Shown: in pieces, positions 42,614-51,962 of the stretch
Layout of the letters: each line of letters opens with the position of its first letter
Numbering within the stretch: position 1 is the first letter of the stretch
Assembly: GCA_025055115.1 (NCBI GenBank)
Contig: JANWYJ010000026.1
Location: forward strand, 1-64,000
Length of the DNA stretch: 64,000 bases
Direction: 5' to 3'
Source: Gemmata sp.
GTDB taxonomy: Bacteria; Planctomycetota; Planctomycetia; Gemmatales; Gemmataceae
Notes under the pieces: generated by a model
Databases searched by the model: none
The model's input: the letters and a program-made list of their open reading frames with translations, nothing else
What the model was told of the DNA's origin: nothing
Translations under genes and position numbers: made by a program

Positions 42614-44459
42614 TGGCCATTTCCACCATCTGGTCCCAGGCTCTTTTCAAGTCAACCCCGGCATTCGGGGGCAGCGGTGTCGTCGAATAGGTGATGCATG
42701 TATACAGGCTAGCCAGCTGGTGGAAGCTCTCGGCGGCTTCGGGATACAACGCCCCAGCGCGATTGGCCCATTCCAATGGCGTTTCGCTCGCCTGACGCTG
42801 AATGTTGTGCTCCCACGCCCACGACGCAAACGCGGCAAAGGTGTAATTCACCAGTTCAGTCATACTCCGTGTGGGAGCCGAGCCATCCGCAAACGGATTC
42901 GAGAAGTGATGAAAAGGAGGGAGGCGTAGTGGCTCCGACGGGGACGTGGCGGTTTCCGCAGACCGCTTACGCGAACGGCCCGAGCCACCCCAGAGGGCGG
43001 CCCACCATCGTCCGAGGCTATCGAGCCAACGCTGCGCCCAATCCGTGAAGGGAGCAATAGACTTCAGTATACTAATGACCAAAGTAATGATGATCGCGGC
43101 AACGACGATGGCAAACACCAGCCATTTGGCCCACTGGGCTATTGTTTCCACGACGCGGCTGAGCGGCCCCCAAGAGGCTGAACGAGAATCGTCGTCCCCA
43201 GGTTCGCGGTCACCGTTGCGGGCAGTTTGTTCGTGTGTGGCTCGTTTCGACCCACCAGCGGTGGAGCCGTTGTCTGATTTCGGATCATTCCGAGAACCCG
43301 GATCTGGGGAGGATTTCCGGGGAGAGTCGCGGGAGCCGCTGGGCGTCGGAGGTTGGCTCTGGTAAGCATTTTTTCCTGACTTTTTGTCATCAGGATCAGT
43401 GCTTGGGGCATGACTTGTCGAAGGGTTGGCTTCTGGCAGCTTGTTGGTGCGGGTTTTCGGCTCGCCTAAGGGTCGGCCTGTGTTTTGGCCCGCCGCATCA
43501 CCCAGTTGGGCATAGCGCGAGGCGTCGCGGTCGCGGTGACCGACTCGTTGAAGCCCGAACCAGGGTACTTCTGAATGCGGTCGCGGCAGCAACGCCCCGA
43601 GGGTGAGGAACACCGCGATCAGTCCTCCCCCCAAGAACAACCAAGCTCCTGTCAGACTGGCGGGAATGCGGGCTTTCCGCTGCCGGAGATAACGGCGAAC
43701 CCCTAATAGGCTCGTGGTGACGAGCAGTCCTAAAGCACTGGCCAGGTAAACCGTCATTTGCAGGAAGGTGTTCCAGCGCCGTACCGAGTCGTGGGGATCG
43801 ATGAGGGATTGGCCGAGGGCGAACAACGGCAACGCGGCCACCGCGAAGTACAGCACCCACACCCCGGGGGTATGGCCGGCGCGGCGTTGGGCTTCCCGGT
43901 AAGCTTGATAGCGTTCGATCCACGCCCAAAGCCGCGAATCGGCCAGCGGTTGCGGTTGGCGGCGTTTTTTCGGCCGACGTGGCGGTGGGGAATCGAGAGA
44001 AGGACTGTCTGCCTCCCACCCGGCTGCGTTGAGAATTCCCCGGCCGCTGGCAACGTCCTTTTCATCCAGATGGGTACAGTCCCAGGTTAATCGATAGGCA
44101 CTCCACCCGATGAGGCCCAACAGCAGAAGGTTGATGAACCACCCCCACGCCCGCAGCCATCCGGGTGGATAATCAACGTAAGCCAATATGGCGATGTACG
44201 TAACAACAGCCAACCCCAGACCATAAACCGCCGCTCGGGCCGCGTCGTACTGTATGGAAATCCGAGCGACCAAGACGACCCCGAACACAAAGAAAAACAT
44301 CGTATACAACAAGCGTTCGGAATACTGCCCGCCATAGAGCACTTCCACGAGAAAAAACACTAAACTTCCTACCATCAGCATGACCAACGCCGGACTCAGC
44401 GCGGTCACAACGAAGTCGATCCAGCCCGGGGATTCGCGTTCGGTGGCCATCACGGACAT
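42609..44459 (-). CDS. Membrane protein with C-terminal DUF4129 domain
   Basis: A 616-residue membrane protein. Four hydrophobic segments lie in the first 120 residues, three more around 205-300, then a long low-complexity linker rich in Ser, Asp, Pro, Lys and Arg (about 320-430), a last helix (WLVFAIVVAAIIITLVISIL) and a C-terminal DUF4129 domain (NYTFAAFASWAWEHNIQRQASETPLEWANRA... block). In other bacteria DUF4129 accompanies transglutaminase-like proteins and MoxR ATPases; neither is adjacent here. Two close ATGs (44459 and 44450) are possible. The 5' leader holds an exact 18-bp tandem repeat. Confidence 0.82.
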   Translation of the reverse strand: MSVMATERESPGWIDFVVTALSPALVMLMVGSLVFFLVEVLYGGQYSERLLYTMFFFVFGVVLVARISIQYDAARAAVYGLGLAVVTYIAILAYVDYPPGWLRAWGWFINLLLLGLIGWSAYRLTWDCTHLDEKDVASGRGILNAAGWEADSPSLDSPPPRRPKKRRQPQPLADSRLWAWIERYQAYREAQRRAGHTPGVWVLYFAVAALPLFALGQSLIDPHDSVRRWNTFLQMTVYLASALGLLVTTSLLGVRRYLRQRKARIPASLTGAWLFLGGGLIAVFLTLGALLPRPHSEVPWFGLQRVGHRDRDASRYAQLGDAAGQNTGRPLGEPKTRTNKLPEANPSTSHAPSTDPDDKKSGKNAYQSQPPTPSGSRDSPRKSSPDPGSRNDPKSDNGSTAGGSKRATHEQTARNGDREPGDDDSRSASWGPLSRVVETIAQWAKWLVFAIVVAAIIITLVISILKSIAPFTDWAQRWLDSLGRWWAALWGGSGRSRKRSAETATSPSEPLRLPPFHHFSNPFADGSAPTRSMTELVNYTFAAFASWAWEHNIQRQASETPLEWANRAGALYPEAAESFHQLASLYTCITYSTTPLPPNAGVDLKRAWDQMVEMAT

Positions 44460-44494
44460 TCTTTGTCAGCAGAACCTTCTTTGTCAGCAGAACC
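44459..44494. repeat. Perfect 18-bp tandem repeat at a gene start
   Basis: Copies at 44459-44476 and 44477-44494 are identical (18/18). They form the leader of the DUF4129 gene and start at its first ATG. The AAAGA before the ATG is duplicated as well. Confidence 0.88.
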
Positions 44495-44598
44495 TTGGTT
44501 GGCTTGATACTAACTAACGACTGCCACAGCCAGTGGTTTCGCTTGATCAGAAACCATCCATCCGCGAAGATAAAGTTCTGCCATTGATCCCACCCTCC

Positions 44599-47400
44599 AT
44601 GAGCCGATCCATGCGTTGGGGCACTATTGTTACGGTTTTGGGGTTCGTATTACCAACAGCCATCGTTCGGGCTGACGAGCCGGTGGACAACGACTACTTC
44701 GAGCGAAAAGTGCGGCCACTGTTGGTGGCCCATTGTGTCGGCTGCCACGGGGAGAAGAAGCAAAAAGGCGGACTACGGCTCGACCGGCAAGCGGGCTTTG
44801 TTCAGGGGGGCGAGAGTGGCCCGGCGAAAGACCTCTTGGCCAAAGCCGTGCAGTACGACGGCGACCTCAAAATGCCCCCCAAAGGCAAATTGCCCGATCA
44901 CGAGATTGCCATTCTTCTCGCTTGGGTCAAAGCTGGTGCCCCCTGGCCTGAGGACGGTGCCAACGCGATCCCGCGGGATTCACCCATCGATCTGGTAGCG
45001 CGGGCCAAAGCCCATTGGTCGTTTCAGCCCATCCGCCGGCCGGAGGTTCCCCGTATCGACCGGCTCCCCGACCCCCTCGTTCATGAGATCGATCGCTTCC
45101 TGGGCGTCAAACTCCGCGACGCGGGGCTAAGTTTTTCCCCGCCCGCCGAAAAATCGGTGTTGCTCCGCCGCATCTACTTTGACCTCATCGGCTTACCGCC
45201 CACCCCGGAAGAAATCGCGGCCTTTGTCAACGACCCCGCCCCGGATGCGTATGAGAAAGTGGTGGACCGGCTGTTGGCCTCGCCCCACTATGGGGAACGC
45301 TGGGGTCGCCATTGGCTCGACCTGGTACGCTTTGCAGAAACCTACGGACACGAGTTCGACTTCGAAATACCCGAGGCGTGGCGCTACCGCGATTATGTAG
45401 TGCGGGCTTTCAATCAGGATGTGCCTTACAATCAGTTTGTGTTGGAACACATCGCCGGGGATTTACTGCCCCATCCGCGGCGCGACCCCAAGACCGGCAT
45501 CAACGAATCGCTTCTGGCCACCGGGTTTTGGTGGTTGGGTGAGGCCAAACATTCGCCGGTCGATTCCCGCGCCGAATATGCCGACCGCATCGACAATCAA
45601 ATCGACGTCTTCGGGAAAGCCTTTTTCGGCCTGACGCTCGCTTGCGCCCGCTGTCACGACCATAAGTTCGACCCCATCCGTACTCAAGACTATTACGCTC
45701 TATTTGGGATTCTCGCCAGTTCCCGTTACAACTTGACCGATGTCAGCGATCCAGCACCGATTGTTCGTCAGCTGGATGAGTTGCGGCAATTGCGAAGCCA
45801 ATTGGCCCAACTCATTCCTGGGGTCGATACCAAACCGGTGGTGATGCCGCAGGCCCCCAGTGCAAACGCACTGCTGTGGGAAAGCTTTGACGCCGACTGG
45901 CGGAACCGGTGGGATGCCAGCGGGCTTGCCTTCCGCGACGGAGCCGGAGTGGGTTTCCCGCATTCGGGGCAAGAAGTGCAGCAACTCAGTGGTGAGCTTC
46001 GCTCGCCCACCTTCACAATTAGCAAACCCTATCTGGTGATCCGCGTTGCGGGCCGGCAAGGGCGTGCCCGGGTCATTCTCAATGGCCTGCAACTCATTCA
46101 AAATCCCATCTACGGTGGCTTGGCTCAATCGATCAACCATGGTGAAGAACTCCGCTGGATGACCTTCGATCTGCGGATGTGGCCAGGGGAATCGGCCTAT
46201 TTGGAATTGCTCGACGACGGACCGGGTTGGTTGGCCATCACCGATGCGTGGTTCGCCGAGTCGCCACCCCGCCACGAACCGGGTGGGAAAGTTGCGCTTC
46301 CCAGCCTCCCCGCCACCGACGATGCGGCCGCGCAAGCCCTGAGCCAACGTATCCGAGAGCTGGAGGCGAAAATCCCCGCACCCGTCCGTGCCCCGACGAT
46401 GCGCGACGGTCCGGGAATCAACCAGCGCGTGTACATTCGCGGCCATCACCGGTCGTTGGGCGAAGAGGTCCCCCGCGGAACCCTGGCTGTTTTCGGCTAT
46501 CCGTCATTCTCCACCTCAGGCAGCGGCCGGTGGGAACTGGCCCAGACCGTCATCGACCCACAAAATCCCCTCGTTGCCCGGGTGATTGTCAACCGCCTGT
46601 GGAAACATCACTTTGGTGAAGGCCTTGTTCGTACCCCAGATGACTTTGGCCACCAAGGTCAGCCGCCAACGCATCCGGAGTTGTTGGATTGGCTGGCCAG
46701 CGAACTGATCGCCCAGCAATGGTCGTTGAAGGCGTTGCACCGGCGGATGGTGCTGTCAACGGCCTATCGACAGTCGTCGGTGCCACCAGCCGAGCTGGCC
46801 GCGCGGGCAAAAATCGCCGATCCCCAAAACCGCCTTCTGCATCGTCAGAACGTCAAACGGCTGGAAGCAGAAGTGATTCGCGATGCGATGTTGGCGATCA
46901 GTGGGCGGCTGGATCGCACCCGGGAAGGCCCAGGCATACTTCCCTACTTGACCAGCCACCAGGCGGGGCGTGGCCGACCCGCCAGTGGTCCACTCGATGG
47001 CCACGGCCGCCGCAGCATCTACTTGCAAGTGCGGCGCAACTTCCTCCCCCCTATGTTCACCGCCTTCGACTACCCAACGCCGTTCACCACGATGGGCCGG
47101 CGGACGGTCTCGAATGTCCCGGCGCAGGCGTTGGTGATGCTCAATAATCCATTTGTTCGGCAACAGGCGGAGTTGTGGGCGAAGCGGGTTTTGGCCACCA
47201 CCGAGCCAAATTTGGAGCAACGCGTGCGCCGGATGTACGAAGCAGCTCTAGGCCGCACCCCGACGGCGGAGGAAATCGCCTTAGCTCGCGACTTCCTGGC
47301 AGCCCAAGCCACCGAATACGGCCGTGCCGATCATCCCCAAGCATGGGCCGATTTCGCCCATGTTCTGTTCAACACCAAGGAATTCCTGTGGATTCAATAA
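44599..47400 (+). CDS. PSCyt1-DUF1549-DUF1553 secreted protein
   Basis: A 933-residue exported protein of the large planctomycete family with an N-terminal cytochrome-c-like PSCyt1 domain. A signal peptide (residues 1-27, ending AIVRADE) precedes HCVGCHGEKKQKGGLRLD with the haem-binding CxxCH, then DUF1549 (RRIYFDLIGLPPTPEEI, HYGERWGRHWLDLVRFAET), a second CxxCH in LACARCHDHKFDPI, and a DUF1553 domain toward the C terminus (ARVIVNRLWKHHFGEGLVRTPDDFG, then NVPAQALVMLNNPF). A module of about 170 residues between the two domains resembles a carbohydrate-binding-like beta fold. The biochemical role is unknown. The ATG at 44599 fits the signal peptide; an extension of 22 codons upstream does not. 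Confidence 0.9.
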   Translation: MSRSMRWGTIVTVLGFVLPTAIVRADEPVDNDYFERKVRPLLVAHCVGCHGEKKQKGGLRLDRQAGFVQGGESGPAKDLLAKAVQYDGDLKMPPKGKLPDHEIAILLAWVKAGAPWPEDGANAIPRDSPIDLVARAKAHWSFQPIRRPEVPRIDRLPDPLVHEIDRFLGVKLRDAGLSFSPPAEKSVLLRRIYFDLIGLPPTPEEIAAFVNDPAPDAYEKVVDRLLASPHYGERWGRHWLDLVRFAETYGHEFDFEIPEAWRYRDYVVRAFNQDVPYNQFVLEHIAGDLLPHPRRDPKTGINESLLATGFWWLGEAKHSPVDSRAEYADRIDNQIDVFGKAFFGLTLACARCHDHKFDPIRTQDYYALFGILASSRYNLTDVSDPAPIVRQLDELRQLRSQLAQLIPGVDTKPVVMPQAPSANALLWESFDADWRNRWDASGLAFRDGAGVGFPHSGQEVQQLSGELRSPTFTISKPYLVIRVAGRQGRARVILNGLQLIQNPIYGGLAQSINHGEELRWMTFDLRMWPGESAYLELLDDGPGWLAITDAWFAESPPRHEPGGKVALPSLPATDDAAAQALSQRIRELEAKIPAPVRAPTMRDGPGINQRVYIRGHHRSLGEEVPRGTLAVFGYPSFSTSGSGRWELAQTVIDPQNPLVARVIVNRLWKHHFGEGLVRTPDDFGHQGQPPTHPELLDWLASELIAQQWSLKALHRRMVLSTAYRQSSVPPAELAARAKIADPQNRLLHRQNVKRLEAEVIRDAMLAISGRLDRTREGPGILPYLTSHQAGRGRPASGPLDGHGRRSIYLQVRRNFLPPMFTAFDYPTPFTTMGRRTVSNVPAQALVMLNNPFVRQQAELWAKRVLATTEPNLEQRVRRMYEAALGRTPTAEEIALARDFLAAQATEYGRADHPQAWADFAHVLFNTKEFLWIQ

Positions 47401-47462
47401 CGCGATCGGCGATGGCCTCGTTCTTGCGCGTCAACCACACCGCCCAACCAAGAAACGAGCGA

Positions 47463-50400
47463 TCATGGATAGCGGAGCAGTTTTTCTAACTCGACCTTTT
47501 TTCCGTCGTTGGTGATGATCAGTTTTTTCAATTCCTGTTGGTGGGCGTCGTGGCGGAAGCGATAGACGTGGCCATCACACATCAACACGTGAAAATCGCC
47601 GTTGAAAAGGCCACCCAGAGACGGCAGCGGTTGATTCGGATCGAAGGGGATATCCGCAGGTTGGGTCCAGATCACCGGTGTGCCCGCTTCACAAACAAGA
47701 AGGGTATTATCGGCCCCATCGGGGATCGTGGCGGGATGAGTTTTTCCGCTGGGATCATGCGCGGTCTGCGAACCGCGGAAGCGTTGGTAGAACGTCTCTC
47801 CGCCGGTCGAGGGGCCCCGCACAGGTTGATAGATCGCCGGCATTTGGGTAATGAGGGACCGGTTGTGAGGGCTATCCCACGGTTCCTCAAGTCGGAATTG
47901 CCGGTACAATTCTTCACCGCCTAAATAAGGTAGCAGAGCCACGCGCCAGCTGAGCAGGGGCCGGCCGTGGGCATCGGTAATGTCGCCGGGGAACACGTCG
48001 GTGTTGGATTTTGCCGCAGCATGGAAAGCCTGACCAATTTGGCGCAGGTTATTGGCGGAGAGTTTGTGGTCATCCGGGGGCAAAAGGAAGACGATATCTT
48101 CAGTGCGCGCTGTGCCGGGCAGGGATTTACCGCCCTGATCGGCACCATCGATGCCCACACTCCAAAGAAGCACTCGCCCCGATTCGATCGGCATTTCGGT
48201 GAACAGTTCGGGTCGGCCCATCGGTCCAAAGCGCCCTGGGCCACGCAACCGCTCGCCGGGTGAAATGCGATAGCCGAAAGTGTGGCTTTCGCGGAAAGGA
48301 TCGGCTGGGAGTGTCTCGAGGAGGCCGGCTGTGAGCAGTTCTTCCAGTTGCTGCGGCAAAACCCCGCGGAGTTCCTGATACGTCCGGATGGCACATTTGA
48401 GAAGAGTTCCCCGCCGCAGCGTGCGAATGTACATCTCGCGTTCATCGGCATCGAGAATGCCACGGATGCGGGCAAACAGTTGCCCGAGGCCGGGGCGACC
48501 CATGGCCAGACTGACATAGCGTTCGCGGGGAAAATCCAGGGGTAGACCTATCAATCGGCGCGTCCGTTCTCGTTCCCAAGGAACGGCCCAAGCAAAGGCC
48601 AGCAATTCCCCCTCAGGGTTGTTATCGTCAACCGTTTTGCCGTTGGTGGGGGGGAAGAGCATCTGTCCTGGGGCCGCGGTCATTTCGCGCATCACGTAGC
48701 GGTCGGCCAGGATGTGGGGCTGTACGTCAAAGGGTCTTTTCTCATCATAGGCTGCGAGAATTTGCACCAATTCGCGCAACGGTTGGGGATACCCCCGCGG
48801 CAGTTGCCCCAGCCACACATCGGCGGCATCGAGGGCGCGGCGTTCGATTTCCATGCTGGCATCCAGCGCAATCGCCCCTCCGCCGTAGCGGATATTCTGA
48901 CACAACTTGAGGACAATCCGAAAAGCCGGGACAAACGCCGCCGGGTCCCCCGCTTGGGATTGCCGCTGTAAGCCGCGCAGCAACAACGCCAACGCCATCT
49001 TGCGGGCGTTTTCCATGGCGGTCACCGTTGTGGCCATGGTATTGACCAATTGGGGGTGATCGAAGCAGCCCACCGGGTGTGCGGCGGCGCCAGCGGCGAT
49101 GCGGTGCCACGGTTCTTCGTCGGGCATCGCCGGAGGGGCCGCAAAGACCCGATCGAGCCAGTCGATGAATTCGGGTTCCGGTCGATCCCAATCCATGCGA
49201 ATGAGAGCATCGAGCCGATCTTCCATGCGGAGGCGATGTTGGTTGTCCTTGAGCAGTCTGATATCGGGCAACGCCGCCGCCACGCGCTGGAAACGTTCCG
49301 CCGCGATGCGAAATTCACGGCCGCCAAGATTTTCATCATAACTTGGCAGGGAAGCGATGAAGGCGAGGTCGTCTTCACCGTACGGGTCCTCAGGAATCTC
49401 CCACACGCGAAAGAACAATGCCCCACTGATGACCAGCACGGCCACCACGGCCAAACCACTCAAACGGCCAAGCGGACCGCGGTGGAGTAGCCGTTCTGCG
49501 CTCCAGGGTCGCAGGATCAGTCGACCGCCCAGGAGGATCACCAAAGCCGGCAGCCACAATTGCCAATTCTTCAGCCCCCCGGCTAAAAGGGAGGGAATCC
49601 ACACGGCGGCCGTCATGCCCCCCAGGATGGTCGCAACCCCGCAGGCCACCACCATCTTGCGAAAGAGCAGGCCGCACACATGGCCAAAGACAAAGCCATA
49701 TACTGCCGGCACGGCCAGATATTTCCACCGGTACCAACCAAGTTCATCAAAAAGCCGACTTTGGAACATTTTGGAGAGGATCGAGCCATGATAGGTATAG
49801 CTGCCCGGCTGGATTTGCGAGCGCAGGAACAATGGCAGAGCTAACACCACCAACAGCAGCAGCAACCCCACCCCCGCCACAGCGACCTTGACCCACCATG
49901 CCCGACCGATCGGTAAGCGGAATTCCCCCCAAAAGACGTTCAACCGGTTGATTTGCTCATCGCCCAATACCAAAACCCCCATGATCACACCCGCCACCAG
50001 CGCTAACGGCGGCCAAACGAACAGGGGGCGAACTTCTGGCAATAACAAGCCACCGCCGAAAAACAGCGCCACACCGGCCAGAAACACCACCGGCCCGCGC
50101 AATTGCCGATAGGTCAACCACGCAGTGGCCAGCAGCCCCCAGCCGCTGGCAGCCCGAGAAGCATCCGGCGGTTCATGGAGCAGCCCCTGCCCCGGCCGTT
50201 CGCTCTCATTGGCCAACCGCTGCCGGTCGAGAGCGGTGAATCGCCACGCCGACAACACCAGCGGAGAAGCCACCATCAAGATTTCAAACAGCAACCAACC
50301 GGTGGTCCGCGGCATACCCGTACCCGTAGGAGAAAACACGAGTATGATCGGCACGAGAAAGACAAAGGCCGCCAGCGTCGCCGCAGGCAAGGCAATACCG

Positions 50401-50873
50401 ACCGAACCGAGCGTCGTACGGGCGTAGGTTGAGCCAAACACGCCCCAGGCAAAAGCCATCGTCGCGTAGATGATGAATCGGCCGACATCGGCCGCATCCA
50501 CAATTCTTGCCAGCCAGGCGACCGCGATGAGAAATGCCCCCTCCAGCGTCACCAGAACGACCCCGGCCACGACTTTCCCCACCCACAGGCCACGACGTGG
50601 GCTAGGTAAGGCGTCGAGAAACGGCATGGTCCCGGATTCCCGCTCGGCGGCAAAAAGCACCCCGCCACAAACCATTCCCGCGGTGACAATCAACATGACG
50701 GCCAGCAGTTTGCCCACGCCGAGCGTGCCGATAATGTCACCCGGCGCGGCGGCGGACGCGGGCGGATCAGCGAACATCGCCGCGGCCACGAGCAATCCGC
50801 TGCCCAATGCAGCCAACATGGCCAGGATCAGCCCTTGCTCTCGCAATTCCTTCCAGACGATCGCACGAATCAC
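47463..50873 (-). CDS. ABC-2 type permease fused to a DUF1559 domain
   Basis: A 1136-residue protein. The first 500 residues are an ABC-2 type permease with about twelve membrane segments (KELREQGLILAMLAALGSG at the start, then GVLFAAERESGTMPFLDALP, a typical ABC-2 loop). About residues 500-925 are a soluble, mainly helical region without a recognised domain. The C-terminal 205 residues are a DUF1559 domain: SANNLRQIGQAFHAAAKS, PLLSWRVALLPYLGGEELYRQF, DEPWDSPHN-type sequence and the DG-containing FHVLMCDGHVYRF end. The start is GTG with a GAGGA ribosome binding site. Directly upstream lies the ATPase gene (130 bases), so the two form an exporter. DUF1559 proteins are usually separate pilin-like secreted proteins; a fusion to a permease is unusual. 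Confidence 0.88.
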   Translation of the reverse strand: MIRAIVWKELREQGLILAMLAALGSGLLVAAAMFADPPASAAAPGDIIGTLGVGKLLAVMLIVTAGMVCGGVLFAAERESGTMPFLDALPSPRRGLWVGKVVAGVVLVTLEGAFLIAVAWLARIVDAADVGRFIIYATMAFAWGVFGSTYARTTLGSVGIALPAATLAAFVFLVPIILVFSPTGTGMPRTTGWLLFEILMVASPLVLSAWRFTALDRQRLANESERPGQGLLHEPPDASRAASGWGLLATAWLTYRQLRGPVVFLAGVALFFGGGLLLPEVRPLFVWPPLALVAGVIMGVLVLGDEQINRLNVFWGEFRLPIGRAWWVKVAVAGVGLLLLLVVLALPLFLRSQIQPGSYTYHGSILSKMFQSRLFDELGWYRWKYLAVPAVYGFVFGHVCGLLFRKMVVACGVATILGGMTAAVWIPSLLAGGLKNWQLWLPALVILLGGRLILRPWSAERLLHRGPLGRLSGLAVVAVLVISGALFFRVWEIPEDPYGEDDLAFIASLPSYDENLGGREFRIAAERFQRVAAALPDIRLLKDNQHRLRMEDRLDALIRMDWDRPEPEFIDWLDRVFAAPPAMPDEEPWHRIAAGAAAHPVGCFDHPQLVNTMATTVTAMENARKMALALLLRGLQRQSQAGDPAAFVPAFRIVLKLCQNIRYGGGAIALDASMEIERRALDAADVWLGQLPRGYPQPLRELVQILAAYDEKRPFDVQPHILADRYVMREMTAAPGQMLFPPTNGKTVDDNNPEGELLAFAWAVPWERERTRRLIGLPLDFPRERYVSLAMGRPGLGQLFARIRGILDADEREMYIRTLRRGTLLKCAIRTYQELRGVLPQQLEELLTAGLLETLPADPFRESHTFGYRISPGERLRGPGRFGPMGRPELFTEMPIESGRVLLWSVGIDGADQGGKSLPGTARTEDIVFLLPPDDHKLSANNLRQIGQAFHAAAKSNTDVFPGDITDAHGRPLLSWRVALLPYLGGEELYRQFRLEEPWDSPHNRSLITQMPAIYQPVRGPSTGGETFYQRFRGSQTAHDPSGKTHPATIPDGADNTLLVCEAGTPVIWTQPADIPFDPNQPLPSLGGLFNGDFHVLMCDGHVYRFRHDAHQQELKKLIITNDGKKVELEKLLRYP

Positions 50874-50939
50874 GGCGATTCCTCACAATCGCAATGAAGC
50901 CGCCAACGGCTCGGGTATTCGCTCAGGGCCGCACGGACG

Positions 50940-51022
50940 CTTCATGAGGCGACCCTCCATGAGGCTAGGGGGGCCGCGGAAACCGAAGGCTCGTCACTTG
51001 TCGCTACTCGTCCACTTTTCGC
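50940..51022. repeat. Short direct repeats between ABC genes
   Basis: CTTCATGAGGC at 50940 and CTCCATGAGGC at 50955 (offset 15). A weaker CTCGTC.ACTT-type pair at 50990 and 51007 overlaps the stop codon of the ATPase gene. Confidence 0.5.
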
Positions 51023-51939
51023 ACCAGTGGCGGCAGTGTTCCGTTGTCGCTGCTGTTCCGCGGGCGAGCCATCAAACCGGCGTAAACCTCTTCGAGGGAC
51101 ACGGGAACATCTTCAAAGTCGGTGAAGTCGGAACGGCGACGCAAGGCCGCAATAGCTTCGGGGTCAGGGTCTTGGAGGAGCACTTGCCAGAAACGGCCAG
51201 TCCCGTTTTTCTCCAGAACCGTTCCCAGCCCGGTTGTATCCGGGGGGGTCTCCGTGAACCGGAGGCTGACGCGGCGGATTTTTTTCCGCACTTCGTCGAG
51301 CGTGGCCGAAAGAATCATCTGGCCATCACGCAGCAAGCCGACATGCGTGCAGGCTCGCTCCAACTCGGCGATCGAATGGCTGGTGATGAAAATGGTGCGA
51401 CCGGCGGAGGCCAAATCGGCCAAACTCGCCAGGAATTCCCGGCGCGTCAGCAGGTCCAAACCCGACGTCGGTTCGTCGAGCAACAACACTTCGGGATTGG
51501 GTGCTAAAGCTAAAGCCAAACCGACGCGGGCATAGCCGCCTTTGGAAAGGTCTTTGAGCTTTTTGGTCAGGTCCAGACCCAGGCGTTCGGCCCATTCACG
51601 ATAGCGAGCGAGAAACCCCGGTTTGTGGAACGACGCGGTGAACCAACCAATCTCACTAATGGTCATCCAATCGTAGAAACGGGGCCGCTCGGGCATGTAA
51701 CCCACCCGATGACGCAGTTCCGTGGCCCGGCCCCAGCAATCCAGGCCCAGAATGCGGGCCCGACCGCTCTCTGGTGGCAGCAAACCCGTCAGTACCTTCA
51801 TCGTGGTGGTTTTGCCTGCCCCGTTGTCGCCCAGGAAGGCATACACCGCGCCGCGCGGAACCTTGAGCGAAAGACCATCGAGTGCTGTCTTACCGCGATA
51901 CCGCACGACAAGCCGGTCGATTTCAATCACATCCGACAT
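51004..51939 (-). CDS. ABC transporter ATP-binding protein
   Basis: A 311-residue ATPase for the ABC-2 permease encoded next. Walker A is GDNGAGKTTT (about residues 38-47), the signature LSKGGYARVGLALAL near 140, Walker B LLLDEPTSGLD near 160 and the switch His in FITSHS near 191. The Q-loop reads GYMPERP, with Glu where Gln is more usual, a common variant in this subfamily. The C-terminal 90 residues form an accessory domain. It begins 23 bases after the hydroxyacid dehydrogenase, suggesting the three are co-transcribed. The substrate moved is unknown. Confidence 0.93.
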   Translation of the reverse strand: MSDVIEIDRLVVRYRGKTALDGLSLKVPRGAVYAFLGDNGAGKTTTMKVLTGLLPPESGRARILGLDCWGRATELRHRVGYMPERPRFYDWMTISEIGWFTASFHKPGFLARYREWAERLGLDLTKKLKDLSKGGYARVGLALALAPNPEVLLLDEPTSGLDLLTRREFLASLADLASAGRTIFITSHSIAELERACTHVGLLRDGQMILSATLDEVRKKIRRVSLRFTETPPDTTGLGTVLEKNGTGRFWQVLLQDPDPEAIAALRRRSDFTDFEDVPVSLEEVYAGLMARPRNSSDNGTLPPLVRKVDE

Positions 51940-51962
51940 TGGCGACCACGGCCCTCAAGAAG

